Of a stretch of DNA of 64,000 nucleotides, positions 1 to 10,330 are shown in pieces; positions within the stretch are counted from its first letter, which is position 1, and each line of letters begins with the position of its first letter. The stretch covers positions 18,353 to 82,352 of the forward strand of contig JAURYB010000174.1 of assembly GCA_030654075.1 (NCBI GenBank), written 5' to 3'. Source of the DNA: Bacteroidales bacterium (lineage in GTDB: Bacteria; Bacteroidota; Bacteroidia; Bacteroidales; UBA4417). A model generated the notes under the pieces. The model was not told the origin of the DNA, did no database searches, and worked only from the letters and a program-made list of their open reading frames with translations. Made by a program: the position numbers and the translations under genes.

Positions 1-3000
1 GGCTTTTTGCGAAATGTACAGTTGGGGAACCTGGTTTTGTCGCCCATTGAATACAACCCGGTAACCAATACCATCAGGGTGTATGATAAACTTGTGGTTG
101 ATGTTGTTTATACCGCTGCCCAAAAAGCAAAAAGCGTTGAAAATAAGTCAAATACGCAGTCGGCTTATTTTGAAAATGTTTTCAGCAATGTCCTCAGCTA
201 TCAGCAGGCTGATGCAAAGTCAGAAGTGGTGAACTCTGTTCCTATAAAATATGTCATCGTTTCCGACCCTTTGTTTCAGGATGCATTACAGCCTTTTGTG
301 AATTGGAAAACCAGGCGCGGATTCAAGGTTATCGAAGCATACACGAATAATCCGGCTGTCGGTGCATCTTTAATTTCGATTAAAGCGTATCTTCAGAATT
401 TGTACACTTCCGCTACTTCAAATGATCCTGCTCCAACCTTTGTTTTGTTTGTAGGAGATGTAGCCCAGATTCCGTCTTTCAACTGCGGCGAATATGTGAG
501 CGATTTGTATTATTGCGAATATACAGGCGATTACCTTCCCGAAGTATTTTATGGAAGGTTTTCGGCTAATACCGTCGGGGAATTACTTCCGCAGATCAAT
601 AAAACACTTCAATATGAGCAGTTTTTGATGCCTGATCCGTCCTATCTGAATGAGGTTCTACTGGTGGCAGGCGCTGATGAATCACACCAGTTGAAATGGG
701 GAAACGGACAAGTAAATTATGGAACCAGATATTACTTCAATGAAGCCCATAATCTTGTTCCTCACGTTTATTTACAACCAGAACCGGCAGGAAGCATTTA
801 CCCGAAAAGCATTCAGTCAAATATTAGCGAGGGAGTTTCATTTGCAAGTTATTCCGCTCATGCGAGTGTTGATGGATGGGCAGATCCGACTTTTACCAGT
901 TCAGACGTTGCCATGCTTCAGAATGCTGGCAAATATGGTTTGATCGTTGGCAACGGTTGCCAGACAAACGCCTTTGATCAGAATTCATTTGGTGAAACAC
1001 TTCTGAGGGCTGAAAATAAAGGTGCTCTTGGATATATCGCCGCTTCTGGTCTTACATACTGGGACGAAGATTATTGGTGGAGTGTCGGGAATGGATCCAT
1101 CGTCTCTGATCCGACCTACGAAAATACCGGTCCAGGTGCATACGACCGGATTTTTCATGATCATGGCGAACCCCGGTCTGAATGGTACAGTACCATGGGC
1201 CAGATAGTTTTTGCAGGAAACCTTGCCGTACAGGAATCAAATTCAGAAATGAAAAAACAGTATTGGGAATCGTATTGCCTCATGGGAGATCCTTCCACCA
1301 TGATTTATTTCGGAGTTCCGTCTGCTTTGAGGGTTGAATACAATCCTTTACTTCCTCTGCAGGCATCGGCTTTTCAAGTCAGAACCGAAGCTTTTGCCTC
1401 AGTCGCAATAAGCAAAAAAGACCTTTTGCATGGCGTTGCCGAAGCGGATGAAAACGGGCTGGCAGTTGTTGCTTTACAGCCGTTTACAGAGCCAGGTTAT
1501 GCCGATATTGTCGTTACCATGCAAAACCGTAAACCCTATATCGACAGTGTTAAAGTTGAAACCCCAGAAGGACCTTACCTGGTGATTCAGAATGTTGTGA
1601 TAAAAGATCAGGAAGGCAATAATAACAATCTGCCCGAAACCGGCGAAACGCTAACCATTGATATCTCAATGGAAAATCTGGGTAATTCGGATGCATTAAT
1701 TGCTAAATCAGTACTGAGTACTACCGACAACTATTTAACTATACCGGAAAATTCATATTCCTGGCCATCAATAGCCGGAAGCGGATCAGCTTCGGATGAA
1801 AATGCTTTTAAGTTGTTGCTTAGCGATGATATACCTGATATGCATATTGCAGCTTTTACTATTACCTCTCAAACCGGTTCAGGAATATTCAGATCAGATT
1901 TCAATTTCACGGTTTATTCTCCAAAGCTTACCAATGGCACAATTCATTTTGATGATACCCAAACAGGTAATGGGAACGGGCAGATTGATCCGGGTGAAAC
2001 AATAGTGGTAACAGTACCAACCACAAATTCGGGTCATTCCGTTTCGGGGGAAGTTTCAACTCAGCTTTTTGTATTTGGCGAATATGCAACTACCAATTCA
2101 CCGGCCCTTAATTTTGGAAAACTAGTTCCAGGCGAGGCATGCATTTCAACTTTTACATTTATGGTAAGTCCGGATACCAATGTGGGAAGTCATTTCTCCC
2201 TATTCACAACTGCAACAGCTGGTTCATATAATTCAGTTACAGGTTTAAATATAATCATTGGTTCGCAAGCAGAAGACTTTGAATCCGGCGATTTCCTGAA
2301 ATACAACTGGAAGTTCAAAGGGGATAAACCCTGGGAAATCAGTTCCACCGTAAAATCTGAAAGCTTATTCGGCGCAAAGTCGGGTTCAATCAATATTTTG
2401 GAACGAAGCGAAATGTACCTCGAAGGGCAGGTTCTCGTTGACGATACAATTTCTTTCTATCGCAAAGTATCTTCTGAAAATGGGTATGATTTCCTGCGGT
2501 TTTATATTGATGGCAATGAAATAAATAGTTGGAGCGGCAACAAAGATTGGGCAAAAGTCAGTTATCCTGTTTCCGCCGGCAGCCATCGTTTGAGCTGGAT
2601 TTATGAAAAAGATGAGGCAACCTCTGCCGGCCTTGATGCCGCATGGATTGATTATATTCAATTACCTGCTTTCAGCCAGGTATCTGATGGTCCTTTAACC
2701 ATTACTGCTTTGGCTGTGCCTGACACAATCTGTGCGGGAAGGCAATCGCAACTTTATGTTTTTGCAAAAGGCGGAACTAATGAATACAGTTATTCATGGA
2801 CATCGGATTCTAAACTCGAAAATTCAGTAATCTTTGACCCTTTAGTTTCGCCTTTGGAAACTACGGAGTATGATGTTTCTGTTACTAGTGGTTTATTATC
2901 TGCTGCAGGAACTTTAACCGTTGCTGTTGAACCACTACCTGCCACACCTCTTGTTACTGTTTCGGATGAAAATCTTTTTTCATCAGCCTCGGACGGCAAT

Positions 3001-3423
3001 CAATGGTACAACAGCCAGGGTTTAATACCCGGAGCTACCAATCAGGGATTTCCCCCGGCTAAGACTGACACTTATTACGTCATAGTCAATACTACCCAAG
3101 GTTGCCAGTCAAAGGCTTCCAATAAAGTTGAATTTGAATTTACCGGCTTTAACACTTCAGTTGAAAATGGTTTATCGGTTTATCCGAATCCTTTTACCGA
3201 CAAGCTTTATATCGAATACACTTTGAAATCGGCTGGCCAGGTTAAAATAGTGATTTATAATTCATTGGGAAACGAAGTCAGCATCATAGAAAATAGTGAA
3301 AAAACAGCCGGAACCCATAAAGCCGTTACAGATGGATGTCATTGGGCAGCTGGCATATACACCTGCAAAATAATCAGCAATCAGGGAGTGCAATTGGTTA
3401 AAGTGATTAAAACCAACCCCTGA
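1..3423 (+). CDS. Gingipain-like C25 cysteine peptidase with T9SS sorting domain, 5' partial
   Basis: The frame is open from the first base, so the signal peptide and most of the propeptide lie outside the window; the TTG at base 7 is not a real start. Counting from base 1, the peptidase region spans roughly residues 80-440, with the likely catalytic dyad at His287 (in SAHAS) and Cys320 (in GNGCQ), the arrangement known for C25 gingipains. Beta-rich domains of unknown role follow. An Ig-like module with the motif QWYNSQGLIPGATNQ lies near residue 1000, and a type A T9SS sorting domain starts near residue 1060 (SVYPNPF) and runs to the end. Such enzymes are exported through the outer membrane and degrade extracellular protein. 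Family and export route follow from the motifs; the substrate is unknown. Confidence 0.92.
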   Translation, partial: GFLRNVQLGNLVLSPIEYNPVTNTIRVYDKLVVDVVYTAAQKAKSVENKSNTQSAYFENVFSNVLSYQQADAKSEVVNSVPIKYVIVSDPLFQDALQPFVNWKTRRGFKVIEAYTNNPAVGASLISIKAYLQNLYTSATSNDPAPTFVLFVGDVAQIPSFNCGEYVSDLYYCEYTGDYLPEVFYGRFSANTVGELLPQINKTLQYEQFLMPDPSYLNEVLLVAGADESHQLKWGNGQVNYGTRYYFNEAHNLVPHVYLQPEPAGSIYPKSIQSNISEGVSFASYSAHASVDGWADPTFTSSDVAMLQNAGKYGLIVGNGCQTNAFDQNSFGETLLRAENKGALGYIAASGLTYWDEDYWWSVGNGSIVSDPTYENTGPGAYDRIFHDHGEPRSEWYSTMGQIVFAGNLAVQESNSEMKKQYWESYCLMGDPSTMIYFGVPSALRVEYNPLLPLQASAFQVRTEAFASVAISKKDLLHGVAEADENGLAVVALQPFTEPGYADIVVTMQNRKPYIDSVKVETPEGPYLVIQNVVIKDQEGNNNNLPETGETLTIDISMENLGNSDALIAKSVLSTTDNYLTIPENSYSWPSIAGSGSASDENAFKLLLSDDIPDMHIAAFTITSQTGSGIFRSDFNFTVYSPKLTNGTIHFDDTQTGNGNGQIDPGETIVVTVPTTNSGHSVSGEVSTQLFVFGEYATTNSPALNFGKLVPGEACISTFTFMVSPDTNVGSHFSLFTTATAGSYNSVTGLNIIIGSQAEDFESGDFLKYNWKFKGDKPWEISSTVKSESLFGAKSGSINILERSEMYLEGQVLVDDTISFYRKVSSENGYDFLRFYIDGNEINSWSGNKDWAKVSYPVSAGSHRLSWIYEKDEATSAGLDAAWIDYIQLPAFSQVSDGPLTITALAVPDTICAGRQSQLYVFAKGGTNEYSYSWTSDSKLENSVIFDPLVSPLETTEYDVSVTSGLLSAAGTLTVAVEPLPATPLVTVSDENLFSSASDGNQWYNSQGLIPGATNQGFPPAKTDTYYVIVNTTQGCQSKASNKVEFEFTGFNTSVENGLSVYPNPFTDKLYIEYTLKSAGQVKIVIYNSLGNEVSIIENSEKTAGTHKAVTDGCHWAAGIYTCKIISNQGVQLVKVIKTNP

Positions 3424-3513
3424 CAGTATTTAAACCAATCCGTTTTTGTCAGATACCAAACTTAATTGTTGAATTATAGCCAGGTATTCATTAATTGTTC
3501 ATGAATTAGGATT

Positions 3514-3521
3514 TACTTTTG
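3514..3521 (+). promoter_or_regulatory. Putative Bacteroidota -7 box of the M14 peptidase gene
   Basis: TACTTTTG matches the TAnnTTTG -7 consensus. A TTG at 3495-3497 is a weak -33 candidate with a somewhat short 16-nt spacer. The box lies 53 bases before the ATG at 3575. Confidence 0.5.
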
Positions 3522-3574
3522 TGAATACTCATTTAATACAGCTAAAACCATTCTTTTTGCAATCGAATTGACTT

Positions 3575-5212
3575 ATGAAAAAAACACTTTCTCTTCTCTT
3601 TCTCTTAATTTTTGGAATAAACTGCCTGCCAGCGCAAAACAGCCTGTTAACCACGGCCGAAAAATCAGGATTCGAATCAACTGCCAACTATGTTGATGTA
3701 CAAACTTTTATAATTGAATTAACTAAAATTTCAAAAAATATAAAGGTTGAATCAATCGCGAAAACCATAGAAGGCCGTGATGTTCCTTTGTTGATCATCG
3801 CTGATCCTATGCCTCAATCCCCGGCTGATCTGATCAATGATAAACGTATAGTGGTTTATATCCAGGCTAATATTCATGCCGGTGAAGTGGAAGGAAAAGA
3901 AGCAAGCCTGATGCTCGCCCGGGACCTTGTTAATGGCTTGAACAACGAAATTCTGAAAAATGTTGTTGTTCTGATCTGTCCTAATTTTAATCCGGATGGT
4001 AACGAAGCTATAAGTACTAAAAACCGCACGCATCAAAACGGCCCGAAGAACGGCGTTGGCTTACGTTATAACGGGCAGATGCTTGACTTGAATCGTGATG
4101 CGATAAAGCTCGAAAGCCCGGAAATGACAGGGCTGATCCACAATGTGTTATTAAAATGGGATCCTTCGGTATTGGTAGATTGCCACACAACTAATGGCTC
4201 CTACCACGAAGAACCTGTTACTTTTACCTGGATGATGAATCCAGCCGGAAACCGTGCACTGATAAACTATATGCGTGATAAAATGATGCCTGATGTATCA
4301 TTAGCATTAACCGAAAAATATAATGTGTTAAACTGTTTCTATGGTGAATTTACCGATCTGAAAAATCCTGAAAACGGCTGGATTTCTTATGCCGCAGAAC
4401 CCCGCTACCTGACAAATTACATAGGTGTTCGCAATCGACTGGCTATCCTGAACGAAAATTACGTTTATGCCGATTACAAAACCAGAGTATTAGGCAGTTA
4501 TAGCTTGTTGCATTCAATACTCGACTATTCAGCTTCTCATTCTGTTGAACTGAAAACGATGCTGAAAAAGGTTGATTTGCAAACCATTGCCAGGGGAACT
4601 AATCCGGCAGTTGCTGACTCATTTCCAATTGTATATGAAGTTAAACCTACACCGGAGAAAATAAAAATAAGAGCTTATGAAGTTGATGTAGTTGTAGATA
4701 CAGATGGAAGGGAACAACTTCATAAGAGTGATCGGAAGAAGCTGGTTAATGCTCCTTATCTGGCTGATTACTTTGCATCAAAAAGCGTTTCCCTTCCTTA
4801 CGCTTACCTGATTAAACTAAGTGATCCTGCCATTGCCAACCTTTTGGCAAAACATGGAATTAAAGTTGAGAAACTTATTCATCATACCACTCTTGAGGTC
4901 GAAACCTTTAAAATTACTGACCTCAAACCTGAAGGTCGTTTAAACCAGGGACATTATACCAATTCAGTGAAAGGGATATTGAAAAAGGATACCATAGAAT
5001 TCCTTCCTGGAAACTATGTGGTGCGTATGGCCCAGCCTTTGGCTAATTTAGCCGCATATATGCTTGAACCGGAAACCGACGATGCATTGCTTCTTTGGAA
5101 TTTTTTCGACCGCTACCTGGTTCCTCAATGGGGAAAAGGATTTTATGATTATCCTGTGTATCGACTCATGAAAAAGACTGAACTCCAGACACAACTTTAT
5201 TTGGAAGAGTAG
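3575..5212 (+). CDS. Secreted M14-family zinc carboxypeptidase
   Basis: 545 residues with a clear signal peptide (MKKTLSLLFLLIFG, ending near CLPAQ). The M14 zinc site is visible: H101 and E104 in IHAGEVEG, and H204 in DCHTTNG. The conserved NPDGNE (139-144) and LNRD (172-175) segments lie between them. Expected reaction: removal of C-terminal or other terminal residues from peptides in the periplasm or outside the cell. The region after about residue 330 is a C-terminal extension I cannot assign, and there is no YPNP-type sorting domain. It follows the C25 protease by 151 bases on the same strand but has its own promoter candidate, so the pair may act on the same peptides without being one operon. 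Confidence 0.88.
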   Translation: MKKTLSLLFLLIFGINCLPAQNSLLTTAEKSGFESTANYVDVQTFIIELTKISKNIKVESIAKTIEGRDVPLLIIADPMPQSPADLINDKRIVVYIQANIHAGEVEGKEASLMLARDLVNGLNNEILKNVVVLICPNFNPDGNEAISTKNRTHQNGPKNGVGLRYNGQMLDLNRDAIKLESPEMTGLIHNVLLKWDPSVLVDCHTTNGSYHEEPVTFTWMMNPAGNRALINYMRDKMMPDVSLALTEKYNVLNCFYGEFTDLKNPENGWISYAAEPRYLTNYIGVRNRLAILNENYVYADYKTRVLGSYSLLHSILDYSASHSVELKTMLKKVDLQTIARGTNPAVADSFPIVYEVKPTPEKIKIRAYEVDVVVDTDGREQLHKSDRKKLVNAPYLADYFASKSVSLPYAYLIKLSDPAIANLLAKHGIKVEKLIHHTTLEVETFKITDLKPEGRLNQGHYTNSVKGILKKDTIEFLPGNYVVRMAQPLANLAAYMLEPETDDALLLWNFFDRYLVPQWGKGFYDYPVYRLMKKTELQTQLYLEE

Positions 5213-5629
5213 TGCACTGAATTTTTCATTTTCCTGCTATTTTATTTTTCTGGTTGCTATTCTGCCAGCAACAACTACATTGTACGTATGTTAGTATATG
5301 AAGGTGGTGTTTGAAACCAAAACACAACCATTTTTCTGACTTTGTTACGTTTTCGTATCAGATAAGTTACCTGGTATTATTGAAACTTTTGTTTGACTCG
5401 AAGCGTACTTTTGAATTTTAAAGGGAAACCATATACTCAACAATCCAACTATCATTCACTGTATTATAATTCGTTAAATAAATTGAACTTCTGATAAATA
5501 CATTTGTTATATACAGAAACCAGCATATGTATTTTGTTGAATTATCAATATTGAGTAGCAACCCTTTCTGATTAGAGGGTCTGTAAAGCAATTATAGTGG
5601 TTACAGTTTACCTAAAACCAATTCATACT
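5213..5629 (+). other. Intergenic region, 417 bp
   Basis: AT-rich spacer between two plus-strand genes. I see no open frame with coding character, no RNA gene and no clear TAnnTTTG box. A weak hairpin (ACCCT/AGGGT arms) lies near 5562-5581. An in-frame GTG at 5597 would add 11 residues before the signal peptide of the next gene, so I place that start at 5630. Confidence 0.6.
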
Positions 5630-7228
5630 ATGAGAAAAGCGGCACAATTCATAGGAATAGTTTCACTGATATTATCCTCTACGATTTCGTATTCACAGAA
5701 CTTATCCTTGGTTAAGGATATTAATACAGGGGTTATAAATAATTCATTCCCGCATTATTTAACTGTTTTCAACAGCAAAGTCTATTTTGTAGCCTCTGAT
5801 GGAGTAGCCCATAAATTGTATGCTTCGGATGGCACAGCAGCAGGTACAGAGTTAATTGGGCCAACAACTGGCAATGGTATTGTTTATTATCTGACTTCCT
5901 ACAACAGCAAATTGTATTTTACTTACGATAATGGTGTAAACGGGTTGGAACTTTGGGCCAGTGACGGAACAACTGCAGGAACAACCATGCTTAAGGATAT
6001 ATGGACCGGTGCTTTAAGTGCCTTACCCCGCCATTTTACACTATGCAATGGTAAGTTGTTTTTCCAGGCTTCAACAGCTACTCGCAGCGAAGGACTTTGG
6101 GTGACGGATGGCACAGTAGGTGGAACCCAAATGTTATCGAGTGTTTATGCGGCCCCTTTTAACTCCACCGATCAGTTTTTGGTATTTAACAATAAAATAT
6201 ATTTCCAGGGAAATGCTGGTTCCGGATATGGAATGTGGGAAAGTGATGGAACCACCGCAGGCACACAACTTGTGAAAAGTGGCTATTTCGGTTCAAGTTC
6301 GGGGAATTACGCGGTATGTAACGGGAAGTTTTATTTTACTAATGGCGATGCCGTAAATGGGAATGAGCTATGGGTAAGTGATGGTACCGCATCGGGAACT
6401 GCTGTGTTGAAAGATATTTATCCGGGATTCCAGGGATCAGAGCCATCCAATTTTTTATGCAGCAACAGTAAAATCTATTTCACAGCTAACGATGGCAATA
6501 ATGGTAATGAATTATGGATCTCGGACGGAACTGCTGCGGGAACACAATTAGTGAAAGATATAATAGCAGGCAGCAATGGCTCTTCACCTCTAAATGTTAT
6601 TGAATATAACTCTCAGGTATTTTTTATGGCTTCAGATGGCTCATCCCGGCAACTGTATAAAACAGATGGCACAGGCTCAGGTACACAACTTGTAAAAGCT
6701 TTAACAGGAGTAACTACAGTACCTTATATTTATGAGTTCAAAGATAAATTATACCTGTTAGCCAGCACTGGCGTTTCAGAATCTGTTTATGAAAGCGATG
6801 GTACTGTTGCCGGTACCAGGCAAATAATACCAGCAGTACAATCGTTTAATTTTGCTGATGTGAATTTCACAGGTTTCAATGACGAATTATACCTGCCGGC
6901 TTTTTTTGAAGCCAAGGGCCTTGAGTTCTGTAAACTATCCTTCACATTAACAGGCATTTCAGAAGCTTCCTTACTGAATGATAAGGTTCGCATTTATCCA
7001 AATCCCTCATCCGGTTTGTTAACTCTGGAATTTTCCGACAAGATTTCTCTTCAAAAGTCCGATTACTATATTTATACCTCTGATGGGCAAAGGGTACAAA
7101 GCGGTTCTATGAATAATAACGAAAATAAGAAATGGATTAATGTTTCCGGATTAAAGGCCGGAAACTATTTATTAAAAGTCACTAACTCGACATATACGCA
7201 AATATTGAAATTTATAATTATACAATAG
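5630..7228 (+). CDS. ELWxxDGT-repeat secreted protein with T9SS sorting domain
   Basis: 532 residues from the ATG that opens a good signal peptide (MRKAAQFIGIVSLIL). The body has eight copies of a repeat built around ELWxSDGTxxGT (for example LWASDGTTAGT, LWVSDGTASGT, LWISDGTAAGT), the ELWxxDGT repeat known from Bacteroidota surface proteins and probably folding as a beta-propeller. A type A sorting domain starts at VRIYPNPSSG and ends the protein, so it should be exported and anchored or released by T9SS. The function is unknown; a binding or adhesive role is only inferred. A short hairpin (arms ATAGCCT/AGGCTAT, 7225-7242) overlaps the stop codon. Confidence 0.88.
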   Translation: MRKAAQFIGIVSLILSSTISYSQNLSLVKDINTGVINNSFPHYLTVFNSKVYFVASDGVAHKLYASDGTAAGTELIGPTTGNGIVYYLTSYNSKLYFTYDNGVNGLELWASDGTTAGTTMLKDIWTGALSALPRHFTLCNGKLFFQASTATRSEGLWVTDGTVGGTQMLSSVYAAPFNSTDQFLVFNNKIYFQGNAGSGYGMWESDGTTAGTQLVKSGYFGSSSGNYAVCNGKFYFTNGDAVNGNELWVSDGTASGTAVLKDIYPGFQGSEPSNFLCSNSKIYFTANDGNNGNELWISDGTAAGTQLVKDIIAGSNGSSPLNVIEYNSQVFFMASDGSSRQLYKTDGTGSGTQLVKALTGVTTVPYIYEFKDKLYLLASTGVSESVYESDGTVAGTRQIIPAVQSFNFADVNFTGFNDELYLPAFFEAKGLEFCKLSFTLTGISEASLLNDKVRIYPNPSSGLLTLEFSDKISLQKSDYYIYTSDGQRVQSGSMNNNENKKWINVSGLKAGNYLLKVTNSTYTQILKFIIIQ

Positions 7229-7348
7229 CCTCATAAGGCTATGATGTGCGTTCAAAAGATAAATACCAGTATTCCCGTTTTCCTGCTTTCTCTTTTCATT
7301 CAAGTGCTGATAGTTCAACTGAATTTGCAACTTCTAAAATCAAAATAC

Positions 7349-7963
7349 ATGGAACGCCGTAATTTTTTAATGACAACAGGCCTTTTTGCAGCATTTAGTG
7401 CCTTATCGCCAATAACAATGGCCACAATTCCAAGTACACCAACTGTTGATCCCTTAAAACCGGTTCTTCTGCCAGGCATGGCTCCATTGGATCACAAAGG
7501 GGGAATGGATATACGCGTCTGGATGCGTACTTCCATGACAAATGGCTTGTTTTCGAGTGTTGAAACTGCCGTTGCACCAAAAACCATGGGGCCGCCGCCA
7601 CATCATCACCTGGAACTGGACGAAATAATGTACGTTGTTGAAGGAACCGCAAGTGTGCTTGTTGGCAATGATGTTGTTGAAGTTCAGGCTGGTGGCTGGC
7701 ATTTACGCCCAAGGATGATAACGCATACTTTCTGGAACGCCTCCGATAAGCCACTGCATTTTATTGACATGTATTTCAACCAGTCTTTTGAGGAATACCT
7801 GGAGCGTATTTTTCATCAGCTCACTCCAGAAAACGGGTATGTTGACGGGTCGGAGAAAAAGAATAAAGAGTTAGCCAGCCTTAATGAGAAGTACGGTCTT
7901 GTTTTTTCACCAACTTCGTGGGATGAGCGGATGGCCATTGCTGATAAATATGGGTTGAAGTAG
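7349..7963 (+). CDS. Exported cupin-domain protein
   Basis: 204 residues. I use the ATG at 7349 because it opens a twin-arginine-like signal (ERRNFLMTTGLFAAF); an ATG at 7241 in the same frame would put 36 implausible residues in front. The mature part is a small single cupin barrel: PPHHHLELDEIMYVVEG supplies the usual His/His/Glu metal ligands and HTFWNASD the downstream His. Cupins of this shape bind a metal and serve as dioxygenases, isomerases or binding proteins, and I cannot choose among these. Tat export would fit a cofactor loaded before secretion. It lies 120 bases after the ELWxxDGT gene with no clear link in function. Confidence 0.8.
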   Translation: MERRNFLMTTGLFAAFSALSPITMATIPSTPTVDPLKPVLLPGMAPLDHKGGMDIRVWMRTSMTNGLFSSVETAVAPKTMGPPPHHHLELDEIMYVVEGTASVLVGNDVVEVQAGGWHLRPRMITHTFWNASDKPLHFIDMYFNQSFEEYLERIFHQLTPENGYVDGSEKKNKELASLNEKYGLVFSPTSWDERMAIADKYGLK

Positions 7964-8119
7964 GTATATTTCACCTTCAGGGTTTTAAGGATGATTTTCG
8001 GCGCAATTCTGAAATACCGATTTGCTTATTTGGTTTATGGCGGAATTTGAAAAACATCAACATTGGAATAATTATTTGTAACTAATCAGGTAAACTAAAG
8101 CATTGACAAACAAATATTT

Positions 8120-8220
8120 GCCACAGATTTCACAGATTTCGCAGATTGTTTTCAACTCACATGTTTAAATTTTATTTAATAAACTGCTAAAAGCAGTTTA
8201 AAATCTGTGTAATCTGTGGC
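8120..8220. repeat. Extragenic inverted-repeat element, GCCACAGATT family, copy 1
   Basis: Left arm GCCACAGATTTCACAGATTT at 8120-8139 continues to 8147; right arm AATCTGTGTAATCTGTGGC at 8202-8220 is its imperfect reverse complement. Inside is a perfect hairpin, AAACTGCT/AGCAGTTT (8181-8199). The element fills much of the 298-bp spacer between two convergent genes. A second copy lies at 14613-14724. Confidence 0.75.
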
Positions 8221-8261
8221 TAAAACACCTTTTATCTGCTGATTAGTTAAAATTATTCTTG

Positions 8262-10319
8262 CTAATCTTTCCAATCAAAAATTTTCGTATTCCCTTTATC
8301 CGAATTTAAATACGTTGCTCCGGATGTAACTCCCAACTTTAAACCTCTTTGAGTTCCCACGCCTACGCCTCCCAGTGTCAAACCTGATTCATGCATTAAT
8401 CCTACATCCGAAACCGTCATATTATCTTCAACGGTTGCATAAACTGAAGCGTCAAACTTTAATCCGGTTCCGATTTCATTAATAGTGGTGGGTAATCCGG
8501 TACCTACTTTGATTGTGGTGCGGTTTGTTTCGGGCCAGATGCTTTCAACTGCAGGTGTTTCAGTGTCCGATTCTCTCATTACACTGATGCCTACACCAAC
8601 GTCAATTTCAAAGCCATAGCTTTTGCAATCAACCTGAAAACTTCCCACTAACAAGGGCACTTTTATATCGGTACACACAATATCACCCGGAAAAACCGGA
8701 AGTATTTTTACAGTTGTTGATGGAATACTATCATTTTCATTATCAGAATCCTCCTCGGCTACTTCTTCCGCAGGACACCAGGATGAAGCATCCACTTTTG
8801 CCAGGTCACTTGCATAAGATGTAATTTCGCGCACAAATCCGGCAACAGGCATTGAAATCATAATCTGAATACCGAATTCCCTTTGATCGGGAAGATAGGC
8901 GGTATATGCCCACTTTAGTCCATGGTTGTAATACAAGGTAAGTTGTTTGAATGTTGTATTACAGAATTTTTCATAGGTAGAGGAGTATGAACCAAGATAA
9001 GTGGTTAGTTTTGAGGTGGCAATAAGGCAATACGTTGCCCTGATTTTTTCTTCACATAATCTGGAATCACTTGTTTTATTGCACTCTCCGATTTCTTCAT
9101 TCATTTTACGGAGTAATTCGTCCATATCCTTTACCCTTTCGCGATCCAGTTTGGCAATAGCTTCGCCGTACTCATTACCAAGTGTATGAATTGTGTCGGC
9201 CAACTGCTTAAACATGGTTGAAACAATCAGATAGCTTTTTTTACATGACACCGTTAAGCCTTCCGGAGTCTTTACCTTTCTGCTATCCATCTGGGTTCTC
9301 AGATCTTCGATCATGGTTTCAAAACCACCCTGCGACTTACTTTGCAGTGTTTCAATATAATAATCTATTGCTGCCATCCGCAACCGGTACTTGGGCATCC
9401 ATTGCGATTTAACTGATTTAGCACTGGTGGGCATTTCGATACACGAAATAAGCAGGCTCTCATTCAAAGGTTCCCTTTTATGTGTTTCCATCAATATTTC
9501 GCCAATGTCCACATCCTCTTCAAGCTTTTTTTTCAATTCCTTCAGGTATGATTCTGCTCCGGAAGTATATCCTCCCTGGAGCGAATGCGTAAAGTAATCA
9601 ATTGCCTTCCTGTCCTGCCCTTTCTCCATGGCGATCTGGCCAAGCAGAAGGTTGGCATCTATTTCATTGGGTTCCATTGCAACAGCTTTTTTCAGCCACG
9701 TTTCAGCCTGGCCTATTTTACCCATGCGCCGGAAAGCATCACCGAGATTACTAATCGTATTCAGGTTTGGATTTACAGAAGCTGAATATTGAAGGATTGG
9801 AATGCTCTTTGCCGGGTGGCCGCAAATATTTAATACGCTCCCAAAACAACTAATGGCGTTCACATCCTCATAATTGGCCTGGACGGCATAGCCTGATAAG
9901 AGAACCGAACTGAATGTGTTTTCCTGCAGGAGATTAACTACCGACATCTCGCCGATTTTATCACTGGTTCTGAAATAATCGCGCTGCGCTTTGCATGCGG
10001 CAACGGTTCCCGGTGGAAGACTGTTTTCAAGACCTGCAACCGTTTTGTCTATCAGTTTTTTAAATGCCACGGGACTTGAGGGAGTAGATTGAATTGAGTC
10101 GTCAGCAGGATCGCCAAAATCACCTTCTTCCTTTTCGACAACACTCTTTTCGAAAGCATTCATGAAATTCTCCATTTCCTGCTCCTTCTTCTCCATCTTC
10201 TTCTCCAATTCGGTCTGCTCTTCTTCTTCCTCCTCTTCCACCTGGGCTACAGCAAACTGAACACTGAAAAATGTGAGATAAATGATAAACAGAATCCTCA
10301 GTACTTTATTTGTTTCCAT
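8262..10319 (-). CDS. Secreted TPR-repeat protein of unknown function
   Basis: 685 residues. A signal peptide (METNKVLRILFIIYL, cleavage near AVAQ) is followed by a glutamate-rich stretch to about residue 60. TPR-like helical repeats lie around residues 150-270 (AETWLKKAVAMEPNEIDANL is the clearest). The middle is helical with scattered cysteines, and the last 120 residues are beta-rich and glycine-rich (TLGGVGVGTQRGLKLG). I recognise no enzyme motif. It starts 11 bases after the upstream 260-residue paralogue ends, so it is probably the last gene of the 12980-8262 operon with the OmpA protein, and may be a periplasmic partner of it. That role is inferred from position only. Confidence 0.75.
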   Translation of the reverse strand: METNKVLRILFIIYLTFFSVQFAVAQVEEEEEEEQTELEKKMEKKEQEMENFMNAFEKSVVEKEEGDFGDPADDSIQSTPSSPVAFKKLIDKTVAGLENSLPPGTVAACKAQRDYFRTSDKIGEMSVVNLLQENTFSSVLLSGYAVQANYEDVNAISCFGSVLNICGHPAKSIPILQYSASVNPNLNTISNLGDAFRRMGKIGQAETWLKKAVAMEPNEIDANLLLGQIAMEKGQDRKAIDYFTHSLQGGYTSGAESYLKELKKKLEEDVDIGEILMETHKREPLNESLLISCIEMPTSAKSVKSQWMPKYRLRMAAIDYYIETLQSKSQGGFETMIEDLRTQMDSRKVKTPEGLTVSCKKSYLIVSTMFKQLADTIHTLGNEYGEAIAKLDRERVKDMDELLRKMNEEIGECNKTSDSRLCEEKIRATYCLIATSKLTTYLGSYSSTYEKFCNTTFKQLTLYYNHGLKWAYTAYLPDQREFGIQIMISMPVAGFVREITSYASDLAKVDASSWCPAEEVAEEDSDNENDSIPSTTVKILPVFPGDIVCTDIKVPLLVGSFQVDCKSYGFEIDVGVGISVMRESDTETPAVESIWPETNRTTIKVGTGLPTTINEIGTGLKFDASVYATVEDNMTVSDVGLMHESGLTLGGVGVGTQRGLKLGVTSGATYLNSDKGNTKIFDWKD

Positions 10320-10330
10320 GCTTTGAAGGC

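Noticed and set aside
7241..7348. N-terminal extension of the cupin gene
   Set aside because: The twin-arginine signal begins at 7349; the extension would put a second hydrophobic segment in front of it.
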